A DNA stretch of 64,000 nt from positions 24,137,391 to 24,201,390 of the forward strand of contig CM055107.1 of assembly GCA_029204225.1 (NCBI GenBank), given 5' to 3'. The first letter of the stretch is position 1, and every line of letters starts with the position of its first letter. The notes below the pieces were generated by a model, which was not told the DNA's origin, ran no database searches, and worked only from the letters and a program-made list of their open reading frames with translations. This DNA is from Diphasiastrum complanatum (lineage: Eukaryota > Streptophyta > Lycopodiopsida > Lycopodiales > Lycopodiaceae). Shown here one piece after another: positions 46,790 to 59,344 of this stretch. The position numbers were made by a program, and so were the translations under genes.

Positions 46790-47440
46790 AACTCGAAAAA
46801 TACCAGAACCTTTGAAAAATTGAAAAAGGTAACAAAATATTCGAAAAGTTGAAAATTTGTGAAGACTGGAAAAATGAACTCGAAAAACTCTCGAATAGTC
46901 TCAAAATTTCGAAAATATCTCGAAACCACTCGAAAATATCTCTAAACAACTCAAAAAACTCTCGAAATTTACTCGAAAACCCTCAAAAAATTCTCGAAAA
47001 TTACTCAAAACTCTCGAACAACTCTCAAAAATTACTAGAAATTTTTTGAAAATTGAGAAACTCTCGCCTCGAAAAAATCTCGAACAGTCTTGAAAATCCG
47101 GAAAAATCTTGAAACCACTCGAAAATATCTTGAATAGTCTCGAAAATTTGAAAAAATCTAGAAAACTCGAAAAATTCATGAAAAAGTGCGAATAGAGTCG
47201 AAAACGCAAAAATCTCGAAAAATTCGAGAAACCTGAAAATCTTGAAAAATTCGAAAATCTGGAAAAATTCGCGAAAATCTTGAAAAATTTGAGGCTCTCA
47301 AAAAATTCGTGAAAGCTTCGAAAATCTCAAAACTTTGAAAATTTCGAAAAACTTGAAAATTTTGAAAAGTTCAAAAAACTTCCAAGAAATTCGAAAAATT
47401 CGAGAGATTCGAAAAAGTCCAGAAACTTTGAAAATTTTCT
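46790..47440. repeat. Low-complexity 'tcgaaaa' block
   Basis: About 650 bp made of loosely repeated 9-12 bp units such as 'ctcgaaaaa', 'tctcgaaaat' and 'ttgaaaaat'. Open frames on both strands (Lys/Asn/Ser-rich forward, Phe/Ser-rich reverse) follow from the composition and are not genes. Confidence 0.85.
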
Positions 47441-48054
47441 AAATAGCTATAATTTCGGCATATGCAATTTTTTCCTTTTTTAGAATTTTTTTTTTAATAG
47501 ATCGGTAGTAGGTAGTCGGCCAACTGGGTGTGCATATCTCGGCCAAGTCAGTTGCTTACTCCAATACAATCCACCTAAGAAATTTGTTATTAATGGTCTT
47601 AATCTCCTAGGTACACTTCGTTTTGTGGGGTTATAGTACATATAATATATAGTTTTTCTTACTGGTACTACTGTGGCCAGTTCATCTAGGATGTGTTCTT
47701 CGATGATATTCACATCCATGAACGGACTCCCTATTTCGTAATGAGACCTGCAACCTTCTTCATATTCACAATCTACATTTATTTTTTGGATCAGTTTTTG
47801 TTAGAAAGCTCATCGTCGCTATCCCATTTCCAAAGTTGCTTGGAATTGACTGTACAATCCAAACTGGTATCATCCCATACAAAGCTATACACATTGGAGT
47901 TTATGGTCTCTGAGAGTGGTTGGAGCAATTCTTGTTCCCAAACTCAGAAATCCATACTTTCAATGGCCATGGTAGATAATTCAGATGTTCTGCAAAAGAA
48001 AAAAAAATTTGATACTATACCCTGTACATGGTACGACTCTATTTACACATAATA
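47441..48054 (-). other. Sequence between pol stop and the tcgaaaa block
   Basis: A reverse frame 47719-47480 (80 codons) has no recognised motif. It may be pol 3' flank. Confidence 0.35.
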
Positions 48055-50255
48055 TCACTTGATTTTGTCAATGTTCACACGAGTTTTGAATGAGCCTCCT
48101 CCTATTTCAGCTAATTTAGCTGTATTGTTGTCATACAACTTTTTGATCACATATGGCCCAGTCCAATGCATACCAAATTTTTGAGGCATTAGTTCGTGCC
48201 TAGTATCGTAATACAAGACTAGATGGCCTTGGCTAAACTTGTAATTAGGAATTCTTCTATCATGCATTGTTTTCATGATTTTTTTGCGGGTTTCTTGATG
48301 TACTAAGGAGGTCAATCGTTGCTTGTCCAACTCTTTTAAGATATCGATACACTGTTGGATGGACTCTTTCCTACCCAGATTGTGAGACATAGCCAGTCTC
48401 AGGGATGGTAATTCTATCTCAATAGGCGGGATACATTCTTGTCCATATACCAAGAAAAAGGGAGTGTGATTTGAACTAGTTTTGTAGGTCACATTGTAGG
48501 CCCACAAAGCAACATATAATTTCTTATCCTAGTCCCTTTTATTTTCAGCTACTGTTTTTCGTAGGATAGACATCAACTGTTTGTTTGTACTTTCGGCTTG
48601 TCCAATCGCTTGAGGATGATAGCGAGTACTTTTCCGATGTTTAATCAGCAGTTGTTTCGTCAGACTCTCTATGATTTTGTTCAAAAAGTGGGTTCCTCGA
48701 TTCAAGATTAGTTCTCTAGGAGCTCCAAATCTTCCAATGACTTGTTCTAACAAGAATCGCGCCGTTTCTTTGGCATTCCCTTTAGGCACTGCCTTTGCTT
48801 AAGCCCACTTAGTAAAGTAGTCTGCGATAATATAGTGTTTCCAAGATGAAGATGCTGGATGAATTGGACCTATAAAGTCGATCCCCCATTTTTTGAATGG
48901 TATTTGAACTTGGACAAAAATGAGGGATCTAGTCTGATTTCTACACATTGGGGATTTTTTATCCTGATCTCTACACATTGGCAAATGTCACAAGCTTTAG
49001 CATGAGCATGTGCATCCTTAAATAATGTTGGCCACCAATATCATGCTCTTAAGATTTTCTGACCTGGTAGTTGACCAGCAAAGTGGGCGCGACAGGCAGA
49101 ATCGTGACATTACTCTAGGACGAAACTTGTCTCTTTAGAAGTCACACATCTTCTATAAATTCCTTCTACTCCTCTTCGATATAGGATTCCATTTATCAAT
49201 GCAAAATTTAAGGCTTGTGTACGTAGCTTTCGTTTCTCTTGAGGAGTCATTGTATCCGGTGTTTTTAAAGTAGACAGTTACTTTCTTGTGTAGAAGATAG
49301 TGTCTAAATTTAGTAGCAGCATATGAAATCCGTAAACAAATCTTCTCAGCTTTTGTAAACTTGAGTTCTGCTGCATTTAGATTACGACCAACAAAGGTGA
49401 TTGGATGATAGGCTTTATCCCATATTTGAGCTAGACAACAGTTGATACAGGTGTCTGTAGTACTAGTGAACACGTAAAATTCGTGATCATACATCGGTAG
49501 TTTCAATTTAGGAGCTTTTGCTAAAGCTTCTTTCAGGTTTTGAAAAGATTGTTCACATTTCTCATCCCAATTCCACTCAGATTCCTCTTTCAGTAACCCA
49601 ATCATGGGTTAGATTATTAAGGCATAGGCCATCACGTAGTTTCTATAGTAGCCTGTCCCCCCTAAGAAAGATTGTAATTGGGTAACAGTGGAGGGTGACA
49701 TAATGGCTAAAAGCATCGCGATTTTTTCTGGATCAGTGACTATACCATAACGACTGATAACATGCCCTAATAGTACACCATAGGGTACTCCAAATATACA
49801 CTTGTTGGCATTCAAAGCTATACAAGTAGTAGCACACTTCTGAAAACATTTTTCAAGTATTACTAAGTGTTCTTTAATAGAAGATGCTCCACATAAATCA
49901 TCCATAAAGATTTTCAAGTTTCTATCCAAGATATCTTCAAAATTTTCATTCATAAATCTTTGATACGTGGGTGGGGCGTTTGATAAACCGAAAGGCATAA
50001 TGTGATAGGCAAAAACTCCAAAGGTGGTGGTGAAAGTGGTTTTAAGCTTATCTTCTTCAGCAATGGCTATTTGGTTAAATCCAGCAAAACAATCCATGAA
50101 AGAGTAGATTTCTCTCCCTGCCAATTCTTCTAGCACTTGGTCTATAAAAGGTAGCAGATAATAATCTTTCCTCGTGTGCTTCTTTAGTTGCTTATAGTCG
50201 ACACAGACTTGAATTTTTGTAGAGTTCTTTTTTGGTCGTGGGACCTTCTTTCATG
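48055..50255 (-). pseudogene. Ty3/gypsy pol: RT, RNase H, integrase
   Basis: From 50255 down: RT with VDYKQLKKHTRKDYYLLPFI, the FAGFNQIAI block, MPFGLSNAPPTYQR, the active site FMDDL (near 49890), ALNANKCIFGV and LLGHVIS; stop at 49609. RNase H (49605-49153): the usual DAS motif is altered (FTSTTDT), so one catalytic Asp looks lost; GRNLNAAELKFTKAEK is kept. Then a degenerate integrase zinc region (HDSACRAHFAGQLPGQKIL near 49100), integrase core pieces (RFGAPRELILNRGTHF, where the usual DRG Asp is Asn; YHPQAIGQAESTNKQL with Glu kept) and a C-terminus ending NIDKIK at 48055. Many frameshifts. gag, protease and LTRs are missing; the upstream end meets a forward LTR at 50314. Confidence 0.92.
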
Positions 50256-50313
50256 TGAAATGACAACCTTCGTTGTTTCTACCTAATGGTTTTAGCATCA
50301 GGTTTCAAGGGTA

Positions 50314-50645
50314 TTGTTAAGTCCATGTCCTGTACAAGGGAATCGGAATAATTCCTAACGTGGATAGCCGGTCACTCCAGTTGTATGTGGTTATTAGTTA
50401 TGCTACGTCATTCCCGACATGGTCGTATTAAATAATTAAAGGGAATATTCTCTCTCTCTTGAGGAGAATAAGTCTAGTGGAAACTCACCCATCCTCCTCT
50501 TGTGTTCTTCATTATGGCTTGGAGGTGGATTGGTTAGGGTATTGACTAGCCTCTCCATATTGGTCCGGGTGGTTCATGCTCCATAGGTGTCCTTTTGGTT
50601 TGCATGTATTGGAATCCTGAAGATCTTCACTTGGTGGTTCTTACA
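50314..50645 (+). repeat. 5' LTR of a forward Ty3/gypsy element (proposed ends)
   Basis: Begins TGTTAAGTCC, ends GGTTCTTACA, about 332 bp, one base before a canonical PBS. A (CT)6 tract near 50450. No second LTR seen downstream, so the ends are inferred from TG...CA and PBS only. Confidence 0.6.
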
Positions 50646-50646
50646 G

Positions 50647-50658
50647 TGGTATCAGAGC
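50647..50658 (+). promoter_or_regulatory. Primer-binding site, initiator-Met tRNA type
   Basis: Exact tggtatcagagc. Confidence 0.88.
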
Positions 50659-52448
50659 TTGGATCACATCTACCAGGAGGTGGACCTTGAGGATCTTGGA
50701 TTTTGCAGTTCTTTTGGTGTAGCTCTTTGCTTCTTCTTCCAGGTGTTGGAATTCACTTTCAAGTAGGTGGATTCTCAGATCCTTGGTGTACTTTCAGCCT
50801 AACAATCATAATTGTGGATTTGCTCCATGAATTTTGATGGAAATCATAGGATTTTTGATGAATTTAGTGAATTTTTCACCTGGAATTTATGGTTTTTGCA
50901 AGGAATTGATTATAGGATCTGGTGTAGTACGTTTTCCAGATTGTACTTACTGTTTTACACTCATTGATTACAGAATTTAATGATTGCATGATGTTTGAAT
51001 AGTAAAAGATTGATTAGACAGTGATTTTGGACCAAAAATTGGGGTTTTTGAGCCATAAATGGGCTATAGAAACCATGTTTGACTAGAATCAGAACTTTTA
51101 GTGCTTTCATGCAATGGATTTACAGGGATTTGGAGCTGAGTGCACGAATTTGTGGATTTTCCCCGCAAATTTTGGTCAAAATTGGTCAAAAAACAAGGTT
51201 TTTTGATAATTTTTGGACTAATTTTGGGGTAGATCTCAAAATTCTCAGCCAAGACTTGGTTTGAACATTTTCAAAGATGTAATGAAGCTGTCCCTAAGCT
51301 GTCATGAAGTTTGGTAGGGATTAGACACCATTAGGGGGCTCAAAACACTCAAAATAGTGTATTTTTGATGATTTTTGAGTATGAATACCTCTCAATTGGG
51401 GGTCTGAACCTGTTGGCTCTTGTAACAAGCTTAAAAATATGTTGGATTGCCTCTAATTTGAGCCATCATGCATCCAATTTGGATAGATGTGCATTAGACA
51501 CCAACATATTGAAGTTTTGCTTGTTGAAGGAGGCCATAAATGCATTTTTTGCATGATCTGAGCTTATGATTGCTTGCTGGACCTGTTAGAAGCTTCCATG
51601 CCTCTTTAATGAACCTTAGTAACCTCTGATCCAAGGCTTATTGGGCTGGGATGTGATTTTTTATGATTCCTCTCTCCAAAGGTGCGACTTCCTACCTATT
51701 TTTTGTGCAATTACTGATCGCACGTGTGAAGCCTAGGTGGCAGGGTGATGTGGCAACTGCCTTGTAGACCCACTCTCCCTCTGTATAGTGCTTTACAGCG
51801 ACCAATTTGGTGTCCTGTAGAGAAAGTTATGGCCGTCTGAAGTTTGGCAATTTTTAAACTAAAATTTGCAAAATTTTCGAATTGTTCTAATGCATGCATG
51901 CTTGTAAATCTGTATAGTGCTTTCCTATTGATAGATATGTATGAATAGACTTGTAGGCATGCTTAAAATGCATGTTGCATGTGTAACCAGTGAGTTTGAT
52001 AAGTAGAATTCTTGCATGTAGCTATTTTTGGCAATTCTAGATCAAAAAGCAGATTTCCTAGCAACTAGGCCATTTACAAAAAAAATTCGTTTTTTGAAAA
52101 AGTCTGTGCATGTCGAGCTAGTAGCACGTAGGATCTTTCGAAATGATTTCGATTTGTGACAGTGCCTGTGTTTTGGCAAAATCGATCTTTTTAATCGATT
52201 TTCACAGTTGGTCCATTTCAAACAGATTTCAAAAATCCCAGTTTTTTTTGTAAATTTTAGTGTTTGGTCATAAAAAGTCATTGTTGTTTAATTCGATCTG
52301 ATATTGATTTTGCGAAAGTTTGCACAAACTAAGTGAAAGACCTTGCTGAATAATATCAGCCAATTTTGAAGGTTTTGAACATTTCACTTATTAGTTGATG
52401 AATGGATCTCGAGTAATTTAAGCGAATTTTGCATGTCAGGAAATCAAT
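50659..52448 (+). other. Long leader between PBS and gypsy gag (1.8 kb)
   Basis: No open frame of note in 1.8 kb. It is unusually long for a plant LTR-element leader and rich in 'aaattttgg / ttttggaccaa' words. It may hold a further insertion whose ends I cannot see. Confidence 0.45.
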
Positions 52449-53790
52449 ATGGCAGACGATAATGCAAATGCAGCTCTCGATGGTCAGGTGTCAATGCCTA
52501 CCTATCTGCAAATTTGCCAATCATTGAGCCAAGCACTTAATGAGATAAACAACATTGCGTGATCAACAAATGGAAGTGTTGTTAAATCAAGTGAGAGCTT
52601 TATCTACTCCGAATTTGGGCTTTCAGCCTTAACCTTTTTCGTGGGAGAAAAAAGAGAAGAAACCTGAAATTGTGGATGATTGGTTAGTGGTGGCGTGACT
52701 TGCAACCTAAACCTACCACATGGGATGAGTTTATGGAGGTGTTCAGAAAGTCGTTTGTGGTTGTGGACGACTCAGATTTTTACCAAAGATTTGTGAATTG
52801 CAAAATGGGTACTCAGAGTTTGGACTCGTACCTACAAGATTTTATGGATTTATGGAATAAAGTCCCCTCATTCGATGCAAAACTAGCACTGTGGCAGTTT
52901 ATCCTAGGTCTGTCCGCAGATTATCAGAATGAGTGTAAGCGTAACGTGCTTCAAACCTTTGGTGATGTTGTTCGTGTCACAAAAGCATATGACTCCACGG
53001 TAGTAGCATCTAGGAAGCAGTTACAAGCTAATTCATCTGGATCATCTGGACGTAGCTAGAAAAAAGGGAAGAAAAGATTTCGTCGTGGGAATAAGAAAAC
53101 TAAATATTTCAACGAACTGGATCAAGTTGCATCTGAATTTAGACAAAAGAAGAAGTTGTCCCAGAAAAAGGCTAGAAGGACCAATGTTTGTTTCCATTGC
53201 AGTCAGCCTGGACCAGAAAGGCGCAGCTCAGGTGATTGAGATGCTAGGTAAAGAGAATCTTAAGTTGGAAATTAATAAAATCAATTGTGAGTGTGATTGT
53301 TATTTCAGTACTACTTCATTCTTGCCAATTGATTTATTTCGTTTGAAAGGCACTGTGAATGGACATGAAATTAGTATTTTAGTGGACAATGGATCTACTC
53401 ATAATTTCATTAACTCTGGTCTTCTGCAGAGACTCAAATTCAAAACTGAAGCTAATAACCATAGATATCGAGCATATCTAGCTTCAGGAGTGGAGTTGGA
53501 GACATGGGATGTGAAAGTTCCAAGGCCCAGTTTGAATCTAGGACTATAGAGAGTTAATTGATTTCCATGTTTTAGATTTAGCACGTACGGACATAATTCT
53601 AGGATACGAGTGGTTATTTAATAAGCATCCTGAGATAGATTTTGAGAAGCATGTTCTCTCTTTTCAGGAGGGTAAAGAAATAGTTACGTTGTTTGGAGAC
53701 AATTTTGTACATCCATCTGGGATGAGTTCATTTGCTAATGTAATGGAAATTTTGGATTCAACATTGTTTTAGTAATATTGGGAGAATTTT
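52449..53790 (+). pseudogene. Ty3/gypsy gag-protease, truncated before RT
   Basis: ATG 52449 (MADDNANAALDGQVSMPTYL), then frameshifts near 52560-52690. The gag core follows: TTWDEFMEVFRKSFV, MGTQSLDSYLQDFMDLWNKV, LWQFILGLSADYQNE. A basic linker leads to a worn zinc knuckle (CFHCSQPGPERRSS, last Cys lost; near 53190). The protease reads LVDNGSTHNFI near 53375, where the catalytic D-S/T-G is D-N-G, then DIILGYEWL near 53592. The frame fades after a stop near 53772. Without RT, RNase H or integrase it cannot be autonomous. The altered active-site triplet would be expected to kill the protease. Confidence 0.87.
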
Positions 53791-53848
53791 CCTGATTTTG
53801 GAACGAATTAATATTTCTCTCTATCCTCTCTAGTACATGCTTGTGTGA

Positions 53849-53898
53849 TCGAACTTAAGTTCGAGCAAAGGAGCATGTGCTCGAACTTAAGTTCGAGC
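53849..53898. repeat. Two palindromes, tcgaacttaagttcga and a 20-bp version
   Basis: 53849-53864 and 53879-53898 are each perfect inverted repeats centred on cttaag. The second is extended to gctcgaac...gttcgagc. They are 14 bp apart and can also pair with one another. A decayed third copy (attgaaattaattttgagc) lies near 53925. Confidence 0.92.
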
Positions 53899-54147
53899 AT
53901 AGTTCTTTGTCAAGTTTGTGTGATTGAAATTAATTTTGAGCATAGGACCTCATAAAAGAAAAGAATGAGACTTGAAATTGTCCCAAAATTACTAAAACAG
54001 TGTTATTCGCAGTATAAAGCTTATCTTGTACACTGTCAACCCATAGGGAATGCTGACGTGGACGAGGGAGTTGCCAATTCTCTCACTTCGCTTTATAAGG
54101 GAAGCGGCTTGTGGACCTAATTGGCGACAAAGACGTGGAGCACTTGC

Positions 54148-54650
54148 TCAACCACAAAAGATGCATGTGGCATGCTCCAAACCACCATCAAGCTTGAAGG
54201 TCTTCCCTTCATGAAATACTACATCAATACCAATTACAATTTTCTTAGTAGAAATTACATAAACTCTATGGGCTTTATTTGATGAGCAATATCCAACAAC
54301 CATCCCCTTTACAGAATTGGTATCTTCCTTGGTTCTAACATCCAAGGGAACATGCACAAAGCAAATGGTTTCAAAGATCCTCGAATGACTTACATTTGGC
54401 TTTTCTTTACAAAGCGATTGATATGGTATTTTACCATCAATGGCATTACAAGGCAATTTATTACATAAGCAATTAGCATACGAAATTGCTTCACCCCAAA
54501 ATGATTTGGGAAAAGAAGCATCCAACACTAATGCTTTTGCACTTTCACAAAGGGTACGGTTCCTTACTCTTGGCCACCCCATCTTGTTGAGGTGTATAGG
54601 GGCATGCGTATTGGAAATTAAGCCCACAGTTGTCTCCTTGGTGAATGACT
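54148..54650 (-). pseudogene. Copia integrase C-terminal fragment
   Basis: From 54640 down: a worn HAPIHLNKMG...RNRTLCESAKAL (the PQQNGVAERxNRTL block, with the catalytic Glu replaced), DASFPKSFWGEAISYANCL, NKLPCNAIDGKIPYQ, then FVHVPLDVRTKED, VKGMVVGY and a stop at 54148. Both ends are abrupt and no neighbour continues the element. Confidence 0.88.
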
Positions 54651-55081
54651 AATTTCTATCTCATGATTCTTCTTGCATGTTTATTGATCATTGATCTAGG
54701 GTCAGGTGAAACCAACTTTGGTTCTACGTCTGCTCATCTGATACCTGCAAAAATCACAAACTTAGACAACCAATTTATTTGAAAAACATCTACAACGGGC
54801 TTCCAGCTGATCTCCAACAAAGGGTAACCAATCCTATCATAATTTCAAGTTCGGATGTTAAGTTCAATAACTTGAAGTCATTGAAGACTTGGCCATCTTC
54901 AAGAATTTCCACGAAATCAGCATTCAGAACAAGTATGTAGAAATACATTACTTTCGCGACAGTCTGTAGAAATACTCTAACTGTCACGACAGTCTGCAGT
55001 CTAAACTATTTTGTCACAGTTCAAAGTTCAACCATTTTAGAGCACCTTCTACTTTTTCGCAAAAAGGCGAAGAGAGAGAAA
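54651..55081. other. No gene seen
   Basis: Small local repeat: 'gtagaaatacattactttcgcgacagtctg' and 'gtagaaatactctaactgtcacgacagtctg' near 54934-55000. Confidence 0.45.
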
Positions 55082-55171
55082 ATTCCTGAAAGTCATCTAC
55101 TGTCCATCTACCAAATGGATATGATTCCCGAAAGTCATCTACTGTCCATCTACCAAATGGATATGATTCCT
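55082..55171. repeat. Tandem duplication, 42-bp unit
   Basis: Two near-identical copies of 'attccNgaaagtcatctactg...' (55082 and 55124) and the start of a third at 55166. Confidence 0.93.
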
Positions 55172-55254
55172 AGATTATGCCATTGGGCTTAGATAGTAGG
55201 GTTAGGTCTATACCTAATGATAATTAACTCTAGGGCTCACATCCGAGCTAATAC

Positions 55255-55990
55255 CACTATTTTGATAATAATCATTTATACTTTCATTGATTGAGATGCA
55301 AATTTAAGTTTTGAGACACATTGTTTTTCCAAGGCTGAGTTGGAGCATTCTTTTTTGGTTGATTTTGATAGTCTACATAGTTAGTTGAATGCTAACAAAG
55401 TGATTAGCCATCCCAAAAATATATCAGGATGTAATAAATGCTTTGTACTTGTTAATCATGGTAGTGATTTTAGGATCAATCACCAAATAATCCATCTAGA
55501 TGTGTTTCTAGCAAAAATCCAAGGCTAGTCTTGATTGATTTGGACATCTTGCAAACTCCAATCATTTGAATGAATATATTGGAAGTCTAAACATTTGAGA
55601 TCTTGAATTTTTTTCACTGTATTTTAATGATGGATATCCCTAGGGCTTACTACTTTGATGAGAATCATTTGTACTTTCATTGATTGAAATGTGAGTTTTG
55701 ACACACATTGTTTTTCCAAGGCCGAGTTGGAGCATCCATTTTTGGTTGATTTTGATGATCTACATAGTTATTTGAATGCTAACAAAGCGATTTGTTGTCC
55801 CACAAGCATTTCAGGGATTATTGAATGCTTTGTACTTGTTGCTTATGGTGATTTTAGGAACAACTGCCAAATAATCAATCTAAATGTGTTTCAAGCAAAA
55901 ACATGAGGCAAATCTTGATTGATTTGGACATCTTACAACTTCCAATGCTTGAATAAATTTATCGGAAGTCTAAACACTTTAGATCCTTAA
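55255..55990. repeat. Tandem duplication, about 390-bp unit, two diverged copies
   Basis: 55255-55605 and 55646-55990 align throughout ('tttttccaaggcNgagttggagcat', 'ttgattttgatNNtctacatag', 'cttgattgatttggacatctt', 'ggaagtctaaaca'). Neither copy has a coding frame that continues across both. Confidence 0.92.
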
Positions 55991-56963
55991 TTTTTAACAC
56001 CACCAACACTAGAACTCCACCCTTGTTGATCCTCAAAATTTTCAACTATGAAAACCACTACACTTCCAAATCCTATACACTGAGCCCCCTTCCAATCCTC
56101 ATGTTTTTGCCTTTTCCCTAGTTATGTTCACCCAAATCAATCCTTGATCCTAAGTTAGCCAATTATCTATTTTTAGTTGGAAATCAAAGCTCTCTTTCTT
56201 GACCTCTTCCACCCCAACACAAGAACTCCACATTTACTAGTCCTCCAAAAATTTCAACTACGGAAGCTAATTACTTCAAGAACTTCTATTGTATCTGCAT
56301 GCTTTGCAAAGATTCAATTATGTTTCCTAATTGTATCCCTCCAAAACAATCCTTGATCTTAAATGAGCCAAATTACTCTACTTGAGTTGGAAAACTCCTT
56401 GAAGAGTCTCCCTAGGAAGAAAACCCTTGGTCTCAAAGTCATCACCCTTGACATTTTTCTTTTCACTACCTTCAGCAAGCTACTAGAGTCACTACCTATA
56501 GTGATAGGCTCGTGCAAAGCTTTCATATTTACTCCTTGATATTAAACGTTCAAAGCTTATTGCACACTGCATATCGAGCTTATGTGGTACCCTCATGTAT
56601 GCTATGGCTTCTCTTTGGCTACAACACTTGGCCAAGGCTATGTCACGTGTGCCTCTCCTACAACACAAGTACGATGGTACTCATATAGCAAGGATAGTAT
56701 AATCTACAACTCCATTCTCTCAACCACACCACTATATGCAACTAATCATTCTAGCTAAATACATAGCATTGACACTTTGGCAAAAAACATCACTTTTCTC
56801 TCCTTCTCCTTGTATTTTGACCAAAATAGATTTCACAAAAGCCTTTGAGCATATAGATTGAAACTACCTCATTCACTACTATGAAAAACTACTCCCTCCA
56901 TACTTTTTGTGTCTCATGAAAGCCTTGTACCCTAAAGTAACCTCTTTTCTTCATATACACCCC
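55991..56963. other. No gene seen
   Basis: C/T-rich forward strand; no recognisable frame. Confidence 0.4.
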
Positions 56964-57337
56964 CATTAGAGGAGTTTTAAATCCCAAAAAGACCCTTTGT
57001 AAAGATTCTTTTTATATTTTTTCTCAAATTTTTCTTACACATGGACCAATCAAAACACTCAAATTTGAAATCTACGTAACGTAACTTTTTGAGTCCACAT
57101 TTTGATTGCATACTAAAAATGGCATAACTTTTTAGTGGTGAGTCCGAATTTAGCGGAGTTTGGTGCATTAGAAAGCGCTCAACAAGGGCTTTCCAATGAT
57201 ATGTTAGATGGCATACTTTTGAGCTACGATTAGTTATGGCAAGTCAAAAGTATTAGTGTTATAATATTTTAATAATAAAAAAGGCATCTTGCACGAATTC
57301 TTAAAGGGTCTTTCTGGAACTCAAAACTCCTCTAATG
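56964..57337. mobile_element. MITE-like element, 374 bp, terminal inverted repeats
   Basis: The left end cattagaggagtttt (from 56964) and right end aaaactcctctaatg (to 57337) are perfect inverted repeats of 15 bp. The similarity extends to about 42 bp (shared 'aaagaccctttNNNNgattc/gaattc' on the matching strands). No coding capacity. The words 'tcttcatatacaccccc' flank it on both sides (56947 and 57344), an unusually long direct repeat that is offset by seven bases on the right. Superfamily not assigned because the target duplication is unclear. Confidence 0.75.
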
Positions 57338-59344
57338 CCTTAGTCTTCATATACACCCCCTTAGTCTTCACCTCAACCATTTTCTGCTAACATCGCCATC
57401 TTCCTTGGTTTTGTCCACTCTTCCATCAAGAACATCCTCTTGATTGATGTTAGCTTTTTTGGATGTTCTATCACTACTATCAACTATGATAAATCTAGAT
57501 TATATGCCTAACCCATGGTCCTCCAATCAAAGACAATTTTGACAAAAAAATTGGCCAAATGGGCTCTCTCATCTTTAAGCTTGGCAAGGATAACCATTAT
57601 AGTTGAGCACATTATTTAAATGCTTGGTTTATTTCTTTTCCCTTCACCTCTAGTCCAAATTCTCAAATTTTTTATCGCAAGGTGGTAGGAGCCTTTCTCG
57701 TTGGAACATTTGTACAACTCCTTTTTAGATCTCTTGTGCATTCAAGATCCCATCACAAAGAAAAACCTTTTTGTGAGTAGAAGACTAGGAATATTCATCG
57801 TCTAGACCAACCTTAAAGGCTCTCCTCCCTCATTTTACAATTGCCTTCTTTGCCTACCCAAGCCTAGTTGCACCCAAACCTAATCTCTTTAGTTTATCCT
57901 TGTACACAAGACCTTATGAATTCAAGAACTCCCATTTGATTCTCCAGAATCCTATCGTTTAAAGATTTTATTTATTTAAAAAAAACTTTCTTCCATCAAG
58001 ACTCTCATTGCGTCATCTCCCTTTTCCTAACTTCTTCCTCACCATGGGATTCCTTTGACTTTGCTATTACAAATAAAAAAAGACATATGCCAATCCAGAC
58101 TATTATCAGCACCCACTTTATTGACACTCCCCCCACTTTGCAACAAAGTGGCAATCACCCCACATGCTCTATAAGGATGCTTTGTGATAGTTAAAGCCAT
58201 CCCCTTTGCTAAATTTTGTACATTCATGTATTGGCTTCTCACACTTTATCACGCAAATACACACATTCTCTATTTTGAAACACCATCTTTGATCTCTATG
58301 TTCCAACAACATTGAGACCCCCTTGTCTCTTCTATAATTGATCATTTCACTCTTGACTATGCTTTGGAGAGCCACTAGGTTCAAATTGTCGCTCAACCTT
58401 GTACAATTATTTTGGGTGACTACATGTACCACATGATACACCACACGATAGTGATGACTCTGCCTACCACAAGTATTCATGTTCATTGTTATATTAGACA
58501 TGTAAACCTCAAGTACATATACCTTGATCAGATTTTTGACACTTAAGGGCCTCCATGTGCCATGTGTCCTTAATTTTTTGAGGGCACAACTCCCTTGTTT
58601 TAGGCTTTTATGTTTAGTTTCAAGCAGTTTACTCTTTACTTTACAATACTAACTGGGGATGGCACCCATGGGAAGTTCACAAGTTGTAAGGATTGTAATT
58701 ATGTAAATTATCATAATCTTATTTGCATCATCAACCATATGATAGCCTTCTTTGAATATTTTCTTCCAATATCTGACCAATTTTGCATTAGATTGTCTAG
58801 ACAACTAACAAAGTACATAAAATATTACAAATTTATTTTTGACATGAGAAGACTTATTTAAAAGCTCTCTTTAACATAGAAGCACATTTAATGCGTGCGC
58901 ACAATAGCCACTACTGAATGCGTGCACAATAGCCACAAGTCTATGTGGCCACTGGCCATCAACCTAAGTCAACAATGTAAAAAAGTGCAACTGATGATAG
59001 TCAGCCATTTTTGAGCAATCAGCGAATGCAAGAAGTCTATAGTTCCAATATCGACGCCATAACATAAGCAATTTGATTCATAGTTAACAATAGACTCATA
59101 AAAACTATACAAAAAGGTGCACTTTCAAGCACCTTTTCAAAACTCAATATAAATACCATGAATATCATCATATCCTTGCACTACCATATTCTTCATGTAC
59201 GCAAGTCAAGATTGAAAATAATGGGCCATTGGGTTTGAATTTTGAGCGGAGTATAAGCAATATATGATGAGTCAAACTAGCAAGGATACTAAATAAATAT
59301 TAGCATTGCAAGATACCATGGCATTCGTCAGAAGTAAAAAAAGA
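57338..59344. other. No gene seen
   Basis: AT-rich. A reverse frame 58501-58169 and 58242-58039 reads without recognised motifs. Short repeat 'aatgcgtgcgcacaatagcc / aatgcgtgcacaatagccac' near 58890-58940. Confidence 0.4.

Noticed and set aside
46849-47209. Lys/Asn-rich forward and Phe-rich reverse proteins
   Set aside because: Both follow from the tcgaaaa low-complexity composition and overlap each other antisense.
58039-58501. Reverse-strand protein pair
   Set aside because: No motif, low-complexity composition, no neighbours of related function, no retroelement signature.
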